Shown: positions 23,768 through 36,414, numbered from the stretch's first letter. The stretch is DNA of 64,000 nucleotides from Adiantum capillus-veneris (GCA_014529385.2 CM043956.1:87409721-87473720), one strand, 5' to 3'. The notes: a model not told the origin generated them from the sequence alone. Made by a program: numbers and translations.

Positions 23768-24913
23768 CTAGGGGTTCTGATTCATCTTCGATGTTGTGTA
23801 TGCGAGCTGTGGGTTGGCGAGGTCCGGGTGGACGATTGTTGGTACAGTTGGCTTCAACATGGCCATATTGGCGGCATTTGAAGCACCGAACACCATTATG
23901 ATGTGCAGGGGGATTGGGATGTGTGTTTGAAATTTGAGGTGCAGTGTGTGTGGGTGGAGTGGCGGAGTTGTGTTGTGGGCAATGAGTGTTTTGGTGACTA
24001 CGGGGAAAGGGGGTGGACGGTTTTGTGTGTAATTATTTGTGCAAGGGTTTGAAGTATACCTGTTGAAATTATTACCGTTGCGATTGCGATTGCGATTGTT
24101 GTTACCCCACTGATTGGGAGGTTGAAAATTAGGACAATTGGGGTTACGCGTGTTGCGCACTTCATGGACGATAGAGTTGATTTCTTTCTCAGCATCGTAG
24201 GCCAAGGATATAGCTTCATAAAGAGACGTTGGTTTGAGGGAATTGAGTTTTGACTGTATACCATTGGGAAGACCGTCTTCATATTTGCGTTGGAGAGACT
24301 CTGCAGGCACTTCTTCTACCATACGGAGGAGTAGAAGACGTTCCCAGAAGCGGTCAGTGTAACGAGAAATGGTGTCTTCTTGCATCCAAGAGAATTTGGC
24401 CCAAGCACGCCGAGCGTCAAGACCAAACAGAGGGGGTAGGAAAGAGTCTTTGACCCGCTGTTGAAAAATGTCCCAAGTTGATGGTCGTTCTGCCGTTTTG
24501 CGAAGCACGCTCCACCAAAGTGAAGCTTGACCAGAAAGGTGATTAGTAGCACATTTAATTTTATCTTTTTCAGTGAAAGATTCGCCAGCAAAATAATCGT
24601 CGAATTGAGTTAACCAAGACAGCACCGTTTTACCAATTTTGCGACCATCAAACTTGAAAAACATGAAAGATTTTTGACTTATCTTTGCCTCTTTGCTGGA
24701 TTTTTGAGCTTCGAACGCAGCCTTCAAAATTTTGATCATACGTTCATCTTCGTTGTCGTCTTCGCGTGCTCGTTTCTGATCATTTGCGGCGAGGCGTTGA
24801 TTCGCAATGTCTAATTCCTGTTGCAGTAAGAATACTTGTTGCTCCAAGGTCGGTGCCGGTAGAGGTGAATCACTGGTCCAATCGGAGGGGGCACTGGCAC
24901 CGTTTGTCTCCAT
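23768..24913 (-). CDS. Gypsy Gag protein (381 aa), C-terminus frameshifted
   Basis: Gag of the nested gypsy element, starting METNGASAPSDW. A coiled-coil-like segment (LEQQVFLLQQELDIANQRL) precedes the retrotransposon capsid domain (KFDGRKIGKTVLSWLTQFDD, ASLWWSVL, and WDIFQQRVKDSFLPP, about residues 85-200). An Asn/Arg-rich linker follows. The last 60 or so residues are out of frame: in the neighbouring frame 23844-23885 encodes a complete CCHC knuckle, CFKCRQYGHVEANC, which the called protein lacks. A small indel between about 23895 and 24000 is the likely cause. Capsid proteins of this type assemble the particle; the knuckle binds RNA. Confidence 0.88.
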   Translation of the reverse strand: METNGASAPSDWTSDSPLPAPTLEQQVFLLQQELDIANQRLAANDQKRAREDDNEDERMIKILKAAFEAQKSSKEAKISQKSFMFFKFDGRKIGKTVLSWLTQFDDYFAGESFTEKDKIKCATNHLSGQASLWWSVLRKTAERPSTWDIFQQRVKDSFLPPLFGLDARRAWAKFSWMQEDTISRYTDRFWERLLLLRMVEEVPAESLQRKYEDGLPNGIQSKLNSLKPTSLYEAISLAYDAEKEINSIVHEVRNTRNPNCPNFQPPNQWGNNNRNRNRNGNNFNRYTSNPCTNNYTQNRPPPFPVVTKTLIAHNTTPPLHPHTLHLKFQTHIPIPLHIIMVFGASNAANMAMLKPTVPTIVHPDLANPQLAYTTSKMNQNP

Positions 24914-26936
24914 GATGATGGGGAAAGTTGGTAATTACGTTGATTTGCTGCAAATCCCTAGCCGGGGTAGAAGGTTTGCGGTGAATAAATTCGACTAACC
25001 TGATTCCATGCTGTTGAATAGAGTAAAAGAGTTCATAAGCCCAACGCCAGGTAGTGCGAAGCTCCCGATGGTGCAGAGCAGTTGCGAGGTTTTTGACGTA
25101 GAAGCGATGCAGACGAGTAGGTTGCTGATGATGTAGCGGTGCGCAATCAACGTGTCGTTGGTTGTGAATGCGACATAGTAGAGGAGGCATATAATTGAAG
25201 AAGGGCGACGAGAATTACCACCTTGTTTGATAGGTTCGACAAGCTCGGTCTACGCGAAAAATGGTGCTAGCTATCTTGCGGCTTATTTTGCAAGAGAGAT
25301 CGACATGTCCTGAGTGTGTCTGCTTGGGTAGCGCGACGCGGTCCGTACCCTCGACATGTCAAAGAGGAAGGCGATGTAGATGGGTGTGTATGCTTGCTTA
25401 GGTATGGTAAAAGAAAACTCTCTGCGGGATAGCTTGCAAAAAACCTTTCTGTGGTAATCTCCCTTGTTGTTTTGAAGGTAAAAAAAAATAGTGTATGCCA
25501 GGCGCCGAGACTTGGGGAGAGGTTGTGGAATATGAGAGGGCAAGAGAAAAAAGATCCTGAAGGTGTGGTCGGCATGCGAGAAAGAGGGAGTGGTTCAGCC
25601 GGTTCTGTTAGTTGTCTCTCTACCCATCTCAACAAGCACGTCAGCTGCTTTTCACCAGGAATTGTATAATCAAGCAGTTGCTCGCCACTGGGTCACTTTG
25701 CATGGTTTGTAATCTTCACCTTTTTTTGCCAACCTTTGCATGCACTAACCTTAGTTCATGGCCACCTGTGGCGTTGCAGCTTCTCTCTCTCTTTCTCTCT
25801 CTTCCAGCTTGCCACCACCTCCCGTTCGGCTCCAGTTACCTAACCCATGGGAATATGGCGTTGTTGTTAACTTCAACTGATTGTATGATATCCCGTTATG
25901 ACTCCCTGCGGATATTCCACGCCAGTTACATCCCTTGCCTCGGGCAGCGGCAGCAAAAAAAGGGGGAAAGCCGGCGAAGTCGGATTGCCACTGATGCATA
26001 GGATCTGCTCACGTGTGCTGCTCTCACACACACACCTACAATTCCGCGAGCCTGCAACTCTGATATGCTCGCCCAATTGACTGGCTCTCAACTCACACAC
26101 TCACAGACGATGACGCCACTGAATGGGCCCCACACACACGCAGTCCATGATCTCCTGCCTGGCCTGGATTGACATTCACATAAGAAACCCCACACACACT
26201 CAGTTCTGGCAGTGCAGGTAGAAGGTGGTGAGGGGGGGGCTCCTGGATCGACAGGGTAAGCTGGCGCCACACAGAGATAGAGAGGGAGAAGGGCGACCAA
26301 AACGAAGAAAAAAAAAGAAAAGCGTGCGTTTTTCTTTTTCTTTTTTTCCTGCGCTTATGGTCGGACCTTGCATACAGGGTATGTTGTATTGATTGAAAGT
26401 TTAAAAAATAAAAATAAATAAAAAATCATTATGAATGTGGTCCTTAGGGGTTGTGTCCCGTGCTATGGATGAGAAAGAATTGCTCGGATGTCTCGCCTTC
26501 TCCAACTCTTGAGACGGTTTCTAGAGCACTAAAATTCGTTGGTAACCGCTCTTCTTCTCTGTTCCCGTCTGCTACTCCTTCAAACTCAGTCAATTTTTTT
26601 TTATTTTTTTTTATAGATCTACAATCATTGGGAATTACGTGATTCTTACACATATATGCGCCTATCTAAGTACCATATCTTCTTATTCTAACAATAGCCT
26701 ATGTCGACTAATCAAATAGTACACATAGGCTCCATTCAACTTCTATATAAGAATTACTCGATACTTGCAGGAAGGCTTCCGATAACAGAAAGAAAAATAG
26801 ACCTCTTCCTATCCCAGAGCAGAGAAGAGTCGTGAAATATAATCAGAGATAACCATAAAAGAGAAAACTTATCTTCATGTTAATTGTGCATAAAGATCCT
26901 TGTTGCCATGATTCGTGTACGCCAGGAGCGATGATC
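24914..26936 (-). other. Long 5' leader of the gypsy element
   Basis: About 2 kb between primer site and gag with no convincing gene. The minus-strand frame 24870-25190 has no known motif. Such long leaders are common in plant gypsy elements; a packaging signal may be here but cannot be located by eye. Confidence 0.55.
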
Positions 26937-26952
26937 CACGCTTTGATACCAC
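26937..26952 (-). promoter_or_regulatory. Primer-binding site of the gypsy element
   Basis: On the minus strand GTGGTATCAAAGCGTG directly follows the 5' LTR. It differs by one base from the common initiator-Met site TGGTATCAGAGC. Confidence 0.85.
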
Positions 26953-27537
26953 TGCTTCAGCCGGAGGCGTGGCTGCCCTGCAAATCATCCAAGATAACAC
27001 CATACAACACATAAATCGGCAAATCCCCATACCTAACGAAGAGCGTGTGCAGGCGCACCTCCTAGACCGGAGTGCTACGCCGGCATGGCGAGAGAGAAGA
27101 GGGAAGAGGAGAGAAGAACAACGCAAACACTGGGTGCAATCTCCCCCCGTGCAAGAGTGAGCATGTCCCTCTTTCACGTATTTTATTTATAGAAAAGTTC
27201 ATACTCAAAAAATGAGTTACATCCAATTCACACTTGGGCATAAAATAGTCCTGGCTCAGAAAGAGCTCAATATAACAATTCATAGCTATCTACATCTCAA
27301 CTTATAACTAAACCATAAATACTAAGGCTTGCCACAGAAAATCCAATGGTGGCAGTTTTATTCCGAATAACTGCTATCGCTTTATTGTCCAGCATGTGCC
27401 AATCACTGATCTGCTCACACAACACCCAACAAGTGATCATATTCCACAATTCAAATCAACATTGCAATGCTTCATCAGAATATCAAATATTTCACAAATA
27501 TATCATCAAAATATCAATTCCATTACACTTTCTCTTC
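26953..27537 (-). repeat. 5' LTR of the nested gypsy element
   Basis: 585 bp, paired with 19521-20095. The promoter should lie here and fire leftward. Confidence 0.93.
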
Positions 27538-28936
27538 TATCTTGGTCATACTCAAAGAGCCCAAGCATGCGGTGTTTCTCATACACTTTGTCACAAAGTC
27601 TTCACACATGGAGGGTTTTAGCAATTTGGAGACTCTCCAATGCCAATGTCTATCCCATTACAAAAGCACATAATGTCATCCATGTAGACAAATACAATTA
27701 CATACATTGCAAGAAATTTGTTGTGCTTGGCAAGATCAATGTGTACTTTGGAATTTCCCTTCAATGTGAAGCCCCTCTTCACAGATAGGGAAAATAACTC
27801 TTTGTTTTGCTTTTGATGCTCGAAAGAACTCCCTCTTTGAAGCTGTTGAAGTGGGTGTTCAAGATCTTTTGAGCGCTTTGGAGAATCTTGATGAAGCCTT
27901 AATAGTTTGAATGCCTGGACTTTATGCCTGGATGAGCATTCGGTGCTCTATAGTGAGAACAGTCTCTAGTGGCCCTGGAGGCTTTTGGAGGCTTGCCTTG
28001 GAGCTCTTGAGGCCGGGAGCAGCGCGAGAAAGGGGGCTTATGCAGGTCGTGGCCAGGAGCAGCACCGTGGGAATGTGTTCCAAGCAATGGCTTGGTCAAG
28101 GGCGGGCCTCAGCAGGCGTGAGAAGGGGGGCCCAAGAGGGGTGATGGTCGAGGTGAGAGCAATGCCGCGGGATCCGGTGCTAATGCCAGTGGGCAAGGCA
28201 GACACAGTCGGGCAGCAGGGCAGCTTGCCGAGCAGGCGCGGTCAAGCTCCGGGCAGCGGGCAGCGCCGAAGAAAAACACTTCGCGCGGGAATGCTCTCCA
28301 GCGGACCTGCCTTCTTCAAAAAACTGTTTTTCATAAATTTTTCAGATCCGCCCGCTCTCCCCCAATTTAAGCAAGGGAATTTGACCCCGAAACGTCAAGC
28401 CAAGAATAGGCTATCTAAATTGGGCTAGCCAACAAGCCTTGGTGCTTGGTTGTGAAGAGCCTTCGAAAAGCAAAGTCTTAAGCTTGAGCTAGTAGGCTCC
28501 ACACACACACACACACCTAATAATAGGCAATATTGAAGATAGATTTAATGGATTTCTTGGGCTCGGATTACAGAGCTTGAAGGTTCTATGGAAAGCTCGA
28601 AGTGAGCACTTTGAAATGAGCGCAATATTGTTAGGTGATTGCAAAAGTGGAGAGATTTTTGAAGGTGCAAACTAGGACACAAAGATGACTAGAGCATGCA
28701 AAAATTGGATTCTAATCTTCTCCCTAATCAAGCCTATCTACCCATGGAGGGTAGTGGCCTCTTGGGTGTGCCAAGGACACGCCCACACATAACTAAATTA
28801 GTGCTTAATTAGTGAGATGCAACTAGTTATGAAAATGTTAATGGGCCGTAACAGTGAAATGCTAATCGATCTAATGGAGATGCTAATGATTAACACACAC
28901 TAATGCATAATGACAATCCTAGCTAGCACACCATGG
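27538..28936 (-). other. Leader of copia-like element copy 2
   Basis: Right-hand interior of the split element. The segment 28072-28140 matches 3838-3906 in copy 1. The plus-strand open frames 27911-28428 are GC-rich artefacts. At about 27650-27780 the minus strand has RT-like text (FVYMDDI), but the surrounding copia RT motifs are absent, so it is not called. Confidence 0.55.
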
Positions 28937-28949
28937 CTCTGATACCATA

Positions 28950-29272
28950 TGTTAGGAATTGGATCGTGCTAGCTATGGTGGATGAAAGAGAAACATAGCG
29001 TCAATGCATGAGTGTGTGTGTGTAAGCAAGGTTATCACTGAAGTGAATTAGGTTCCAAGATAGAATTAGCTTGGACTCATAAACACAATCTTGAGTATTG
29101 ACTTAGCTTCGCACAAGCTCACCATAGACAAGCATGTAGTGCAAAATAGAGTTGTTTTTATTCATTCATGAAATGAGCTTTAAATAGCTCTGCAGCCTTG
29201 CTCCACAGCATGTGGGATAAATCCACTCTCCTCTCCTTGACTCACACTTTAGGACAAATCTCACACTTTACA
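28950..29272 (-). repeat. 5' LTR of copia-like element, copy 2
   Basis: 323 bp, paired with 18639-18961. Both begin TGTTAGGAATTGGATCG and differ at only a few positions. Confidence 0.9.
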
Positions 29273-29277
29273 AGCTT

Positions 29278-30002
29278 CTTGTTGGACCAAAGAACCAATA
29301 GTTTATGTAAGAAATTTCCTCCTTATTGATGCTTTTTTTTTAAAGAACATCTAGCATTATTTTCTTAGCCATAAAAAGTCTCAAGGAATGCTACATTGAA
29401 GAAAGGAAGCAAACTTTCAATGTATTTCACTGCTAGTATACACGCCATTGACAGGTCAGTAGACATATATTGAAAGAATTTCCTGAACTCGAAAGGAGAG
29501 TAAAAAACCAATGCCGCAGATATCTAAGGGTCAGTGGAAGTTGCCAACCATAAGCAAGCTAGTATGACATAGCAACATAACAGTCATACTTTGACTTAGT
29601 ATAGCCAAGACATGCATGAGTTCTATTACCATATCAAAAGTGAATCACAACACATCCATGCAACTTGGATAGTAGTCCCATATCAGTATCTTAAGTCACC
29701 TGAGATTGAGTCGGAGTAGCCATCTCAACAATAGCTTGCTTGTCTTTGCCTTTTGCCATAGAGCCAACCACTTTAACAATACACACCCTTGCTGGAAAAA
29801 ACCCTCACAATTCCAAGGTATAGGCAACCCTTCACTAGTACACACACACACACACACACCACAGAAGCACATAGGTACCAATGCTAAGTGAGCATGGAAG
29901 CTCACCTTTTATAGGGTACAGTGCAAGTAGCCAAATTCCTTCCACAACAGTATGGCACGTCCAACCTTCATGAGGGAGAAGAACCATCGGCGTCGTCTCG
30001 TA
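29278..30002. other. Intergenic sequence with a (CA)n run
   Basis: No gene recognised. A CA run lies at about 29839-29859. The sequence up to 30002 ends in the CA microsatellite that borders the LINE fragment. Confidence 0.5.
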
Positions 30003-30025
30003 CATACACACACACACACACACAC
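30003..30025. repeat. (CA)n bordering LINE fragment 1 (left)
   Basis: CA run directly abutting the 3' end of the minus-strand LINE. A CA run of the same phase borders the other end (31345-31396). Confidence 0.9.
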
Positions 30026-31343
30026 TTTTTGTGAATCTTATTTGATTTATTTACAAATGGGAAACCTCAAAGTGAGGAAAACCCATCAAAAAATAGATAC
30101 AAAGGAAAAAACACAGAAGCGGTCCACAATGTAAAGGCGGCTAGAAGCAAACATAGGAAAGCTGCAAGATATCGGGAGATATGTCCCCAACATCAAGGGC
30201 AAAATGTAAGGATTGCTTAAGCGATTTCTTGAAGAAAGGAAAAAGATCCGTTTCTTGCTGATGGAACATGCTAAGATTGCGTTGGCGCCACAAAGATCAG
30301 AAGGACCAGAATCTGACCCAATGAAGAAAGCCTTAAAACATTCAAGGGAAGTTGAGAGGATGCCAAAAGCCCAAAACCATTTGTGGAAAGTCTCCGAGGG
30401 AAATCGAAGGCGCATACATGACGAGATGCGGGCAAGGAAAGTCCTTGTGAAGCAACAATTCTAAAGCAGGTGCATGATAGTCTCTTCAGTAGTAGCTAAG
30501 CATCTGACACAAGAAGAAGATCTGATGCAACGCGCAGCCAGGAGAGTTCCAAGAGGGAGAACTCCCAACAAGCAGCGCCAAAGAAACAGACGTTCCTTCA
30601 GGGGCAAATGGCTCTTCCAAATTGCAGCAAGAGCCTTTCTCCACCATCGATCAGATTTATGCAACGACTATAACGCATTGCAATGATCAACCATCCATGA
30701 ATGATGTGGGAGAGAGGCATATATGTTGCTAGCAAGAATGGCATCAAAAGAGGTTTCCCACAAAGTCCAATCCATCATACAGCTTCCATTGGCCAAGGGC
30801 GGAACAGGCAAGAAAACAGTCACCATGAGCTAAAGCTCTTTCCAAATCTGACAAAAATGCACACCCAAACTAAAGCGTTCAGCCGCTTGGGAGAAAGAAA
30901 GCATAATCCCATACGTGTCAACCACATCGTCCACCATACATATGCCCCGACAAGAAAGGAAGTATGCTTGACGTGGCGATTGATTAACAAGAGTAAGTGA
31001 GAATGCCCTATGCTTTCCAAGCGTATTGAATTCCCATCTGGATGTTGTCTACCATGCCATGAACGATGAGCTGTAACAGCTTTCCAAGCAATGAGTAAAC
31101 TCGAGGTGACCGAGCAACCAGGAATACAACCATCCATCTTGCCAAATACAATCTCCCAAAGGGAGGTCCGCCAGTGACCAAAGGCGGGTGTGACAACATG
31201 CTGACAAAGTGAGGAAACCATGACTGTCCATAGCTGAGACTGTTGAGTAAGAGTAGGTAACAACATGGCCTTCCTTGCTATAACATGGCGGCGAAGATCC
31301 AAAATATTAAGCCCCCCAAAACGCTTCGAATTGCATAACTTCT

Positions 31344-31344
<1 letters not shown>
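30026..31344 (-). mobile_element. LINE fragment 1 (RT C-terminus and zf-RVT domain)
   Basis: The minus strand starts in a plant LINE pol just before SKRFGGLNILDLRRHVIARK (31270-31330), the usual post-RT region. A zf-RVT-type domain follows at about 30470-30664 (IWKSHLPLKERLFLWRCLLG and CVRCLATTEETIMHLL). A 3' part (30086-30415) shares text with 36940-37230. The frame is broken by stops. The 5' two thirds (endonuclease and RT core) are missing. Both ends are CA microsatellite, which I interpret as insertion into a CA tract. Confidence 0.75.

Positions 31345-31396
<52 letters not shown>
31345..31396. repeat. (CA)n bordering LINE fragment 1 (right)
   Basis: 52-base CA run. The long Cys-Val peptide predicted across it on the minus strand is an artefact joining LINE sequence to flank. 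Confidence 0.95.
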
Positions 31397-32719
<1,323 letters not shown>

Positions 32720-32930
32720 GTTCAAGTGGTTAGCACCCATGAACTTGGTGATGTGTACCTCAATCATCTCGAGCTCAAGGCTCATCTTGCCGAAATTTTT
32801 GGGCTGGTTCAGCGTTTAGAAAAACTTTTAGAGCAGCAGCATCGCAAAGGGTTTGAACCCGCGGCATCGGGCTTCAAGGCAAGTGCATTACTCAACACAC
32901 CAACTTGTTATGGATGGCACAGCTCTAGCA
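32720..32930 (-). repeat. Possible tRNA-derived SINE
   Basis: On the minus strand GGTTCAAACCC (32849-32859) matches a pol III box B. About 40 bases upstream TGTTGAGTAATGCACTTGCC resembles a box A region, so the layout is tRNA-like. No full cloverleaf can be drawn by eye, and the 71-residue plus-strand frame here is not a known protein. Confidence 0.3.
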
Positions 32931-33841
32931 ACCTTTATTGAATGCAATACTCAATCGCCCATAGTCTCCTACATCTCCCTGCCTGCGTGCTCCCCCGCCG
33001 CTTGCTCGTCATCCTCGCTACTCGACTGCCTAGTCTTGCCTGCTCATTGTCTCTTAATCTCTTTGTAATTAACACTCTAATTACTCCATGAATAGCTCAT
33101 TAATGTTTCTACCATAGTGTCGTTCCCTTTCAAATTTCGAGTTGAAAAACTCGATAACCTTGTTGAGAATGTGTAAAAATTCCAAACAATTTAAAGTCAA
33201 TTATAAAAGGTCTCTTATGAATTAAAAACAGCTTTGTCCAAAACTTTCAACAACGTGAAAAGGAAATAGAAAATCCATGGCAAGTTTGCAGGCAGGCAGG
33301 GGGAAGGTTTACAAAGCTAGAGAGGTCAAATTTAAGTGATTTCGTATGATGAAAATTGCTTATTAGTCCTAGGAAACCTTAAGCAAATAGCTTGATGTAG
33401 GTCACAAATGATTTGATGCAGGTCGTTATGTATTCTTTCCTCTATGAATTTGACTAGAAACGAGAATACTACACTAAACTTGGGATTTTTTTTTCCCTCT
33501 GAATTTGTCAAGAAAAGGATTAATAGACGTAACACTTCTCCTGGGATCATTACACTTAATGTTGTACTCATTAGTAACAAGTTCAGCAAGAATGGCTTTA
33601 GAAAGGCTGATAATTTTTGCACTATTATTGATGGCTTGCAATCAGGTGATCGGCTTGGTATTAACTTCAACGAGAAAACACTTAACTTGAAATATTTAGG
33701 CAATATGCCCATACTCAATGAGCCTACTTCCTAAATTGACTATAGTGCCTATGATTGGGTGGGCGTGCATGCGTGCACATGCACACACACACACACACAC
33801 ATACTGGCGTTTTTAGATGAGCCTCTTTTTGAGGGCCCTAC
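32931..33841. other. Unassigned intergenic sequence
   Basis: Frames of 96 and 128 residues overlap on opposite strands at 33332-33734. Neither shows family motifs. A CA run lies at 33780-33801. Confidence 0.35.
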
Positions 33842-34080
33842 TACCTTCTAAAATTTTATCCATGGAAACAATGGAGATTTGTCTTCTAATTCTACTTCAA
33901 GGGTCTTGTCACCTTCTAAAATTTTCTCTATGCAAAATAAGGCGGCCTTGTTACCTTCTAAACTTTTCTCTATGCTAAATAGGGCGGCCTTACCGCCTTC
34001 TAAACTTTTCTCTATGCAAAAAATGGGGGACTTGCTATCTTCTAAACTTTTCTCTATGCATAGAGCTCTTCTACATTCAA
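33842..34080 (+). repeat. 42-bp minisatellite inside an open frame
   Basis: Units starting CCTTCTAAA.TTTTCTCTATG occur at 33912, 33954, 33996 and 34038, with a diverged unit near 33845. The period of 42 keeps the frame, giving 14-residue repeats PSKLFSM within a 114-residue open frame (33879-34223). No known domain flanks it, so coding status is open. Confidence 0.85.
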
Positions 34081-34223
34081 GACTTCCCTATGGAGCTCTT
34101 TCAAAGGAAATTGTCTCCATCCCTTATGTGGGTCTCTTTAAGAATTTGCGCCCGGGCTCTTCTCTGCTAAAGGTTTGTTGGGTGAACTACTTCAAAGGTT
34201 CCAATATGGGTCCTCATACTTGA

Positions 34224-36300
34224 CATCTTCTAAGTACTTGTTATCTTAAACTTGGCCAAGGGCTTACCAACCATTTTCTTCCTTTGAATGGCCCAATAAG
34301 GTCTGCCTCCTGCATATTTGCACTCTCTTGCATATTTTCCCCTATGCAACAGATGAGGACTCTTGCATGGATCACTTACAATCTCTCATCTACAAAGGGA
34401 CCCTTAGGCTAATGAAAGGCATGGAATCCTCATAGCATCTACCTTGATCATGGTCTCTTTGCTTTATTTGATGGCATCACAATATATGGCCTTCCTATGT
34501 CTATTGTTGTCTATGCCTACTTGCAAGTACCTTCTGAAATAGAATGGAGCACTTCTATCACCTAGCTCACTACACAGTAGAGTGGGAAGATGGAATATGG
34601 TCCTAGATTTTTGTTCCCTTCCTAAATAAAGATCGGGGATTTCTATCCCTCACTTAGCCTTGTGATGTCTCCATATTTGTCTGCCAAGAAATGAAGTATG
34701 AGAGGGTGAGGCATTTCTTTGATAATTGTGATTGAGAGAAAAAAGGGGAAAGCTTTTGGTTGGTGCTAATTTGCTAATTGTTCTGGATCTTCTCCTCTCT
34801 TTACATCATAGAATTAATGGAAGGATCTGAGGTGTCTACTTGAGTACATTAAATTATATTTACATCTAGTACAGAATGCTTCTCTAGAAGTTGTCTCTAC
34901 TTTGATCAATAAATATTCTTTGAAGAAACAAAATTGAATTTGAAGGCCTTTTTTGTGTTATCCTAGATGAGGACGGTTCTTTGATTCTTTGAACTTTGGA
35001 GTTATCGATTGTGACTGGCACCACCTGTTGATTCAGTTCTGACAAATATAACCATTTTTTTAAAATCTAGCTCTCTAATTTCAGCTAGACCGAGTGTTAC
35101 CCAGGGATGTTTGCTTTACTTGAGCATAGTTGACAGCTTCTCTTCATCCATTATCTCTAATAAACCATTTGAACTATTTCCTACCTCTTTTAATTCATGA
35201 TGTTTGACTGATAGGCTGCCTTTAGCTGATTTGTTGGCTATTTTGACACCTCTTAATACACCTGCAGATTTTGGCAATGATTTGATATGTCTTTTTAAGG
35301 TGATGTTGGAATGGGTTTCTTACTAAGCCTTCCAAGGGCTTTTGGCTGGTTCATATTCCATCTCCTCACACTTTGGTTGGCTTTAGCTTAATTTATAGGT
35401 TGGTGCTACTAATATGGGTTTGATCCTTGCCTTAACAAGGTTAGCTTCTACAAAGGATTGGGTTTTTATGGTAATAACATGGTAGTTTACTATCAAGCTC
35501 AATTTGCTTTTGGAAATGAGTGATGGTTTTTTTGTCTGCTGTCATCGAGTGATTATTGTAGATCTTTCTACATATTGTTAACATAAAGCATAATGATATG
35601 CTATTGGGAATCTCTAATTGTGTGCTTCTCTTAAAAGACGTATGGTATTGTGCCTTGTGAAGACTTTCTCTTAGAGTTGTATAATTGGTTCTTGCTCCAG
35701 CTTGCCTTGGCATTTTCTTTGATTTGGTTTGTCTCTTTTAGGCTTCCTTGGGATGTGGTATAAGTTGTAAGCTTGGCATTTCCCTATTCTAAACACATGA
35801 CTCTATTGGATGACCTTAGAATGTACTCGTATGGTTTTGTGTGTGTTTAATTCCAAGTGAACTTCTACATTCACCTTCATCTACATATGTTGGACTATTA
35901 GTCCTAGTAGTTACCAGCCAAGCACAGTGTATGATTTCTTTGGAAATTCCTCTTGTTTGTTGACCCTATTATAGCTCAAATATTCGACCATCTCGGGAAT
36001 CTCTTTTTCTCATGTAAACTTCCTGAAGTTTTTATGCTCTTTACTCTAACAAGACCTAGGTCCATGATAAAACCCATTCAAAGCCAATTTCATGAACATC
36101 TTCTACACTAAGTTATCCGTAATGACCTTCATTCTGGTAGTCTTTTTTTAACGAGTATGGGAGTAACTTAGATGTCCCTAAATTCTGAAAAGACCAACCA
36201 ATCAGAAAGATACAATGATTGTGTGTAGAAACCCTCTCCCCAGACTAATCATAAGCAAGACTCAAAAAACTAGTAGTCTTAGGAGGAAGAGGTCCATAGG
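34224..36300. other. Unassigned sequence, weakly protein-like
   Basis: The plus strand near 34470-34560 reads DGITIYGLPMSIVVYAYLQ between stops, and similar scraps occur to 35470. They resemble a decayed coding sequence, but I cannot name a family. Nothing else is recognisable. Confidence 0.3.
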
Positions 36301-36385
36301 GCATAAATTGAGCATTATGCATGTAAGGAAGAGGGCTGCATAATGAAGAGGGCGGGAAGGATGTCTCCTTCATGATGGTGCAACC
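36301..36385. repeat. Dispersed repeat shared with 15296-15375
   Basis: GCATTATGCATGTAAGGAAG and TTCATGATGGTGCA occur in both places with similar spacing; here there is an extra GAAGAGGGC-like insertion. The repeat type is unknown. Confidence 0.65.
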
Positions 36386-36413
36386 TTGAGACCTGCAAGA
36401 TCTATCCCAAAAA

Positions 36414-36414
<1 letters not shown>

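Larger units (their letters stand above)
19521..27537 (-). mobile_element. Ty3/gypsy chromovirus-like retrotransposon, nested
   Basis: LTRs 19521-20095 and 26953-27537 begin TGCT and end ATTACA. The target duplication CTTTC is perfect (19516-19520 and 27538-27542). The primer site touches the right LTR and a purine-rich tract (reverse complement of taccccgggg) the left one. Gene order on the minus strand is gag, protease, RT, RNase H, integrase, GPY/F-like tail, then a chromodomain behind a stop. It inserted into the copia-like element 18639-29272 and is therefore younger than that element. Confidence 0.93.
18639..29272 (-). mobile_element. Gag-only copia-like LTR element (copy 2), split by a gypsy insertion
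   Basis: LTRs 18639-18961 and 28950-29272 match those of the 1818-5022 element, and the perfect duplication AGCTT flanks the whole unit (18634-18638 and 29273-29277). The primer site (reverse complement TGGTATCAGAGCC) is at about 28937-28947. Its own sequence is only 18639-19520 plus 27538-29272, about 2.6 kb. The rest is the gypsy element 19521-27537. Gag is reduced to a C-terminal remnant. The interior at 27538-28936 is leader sequence, partly shared with copy 1. Confidence 0.88.

Noticed and set aside
27650-27780. Minus-strand FVYMDDI as a copia reverse transcriptase
   Set aside because: None of the neighbouring copia RT motifs are present, and the position upstream of gag is wrong for pol. 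Treated as chance.
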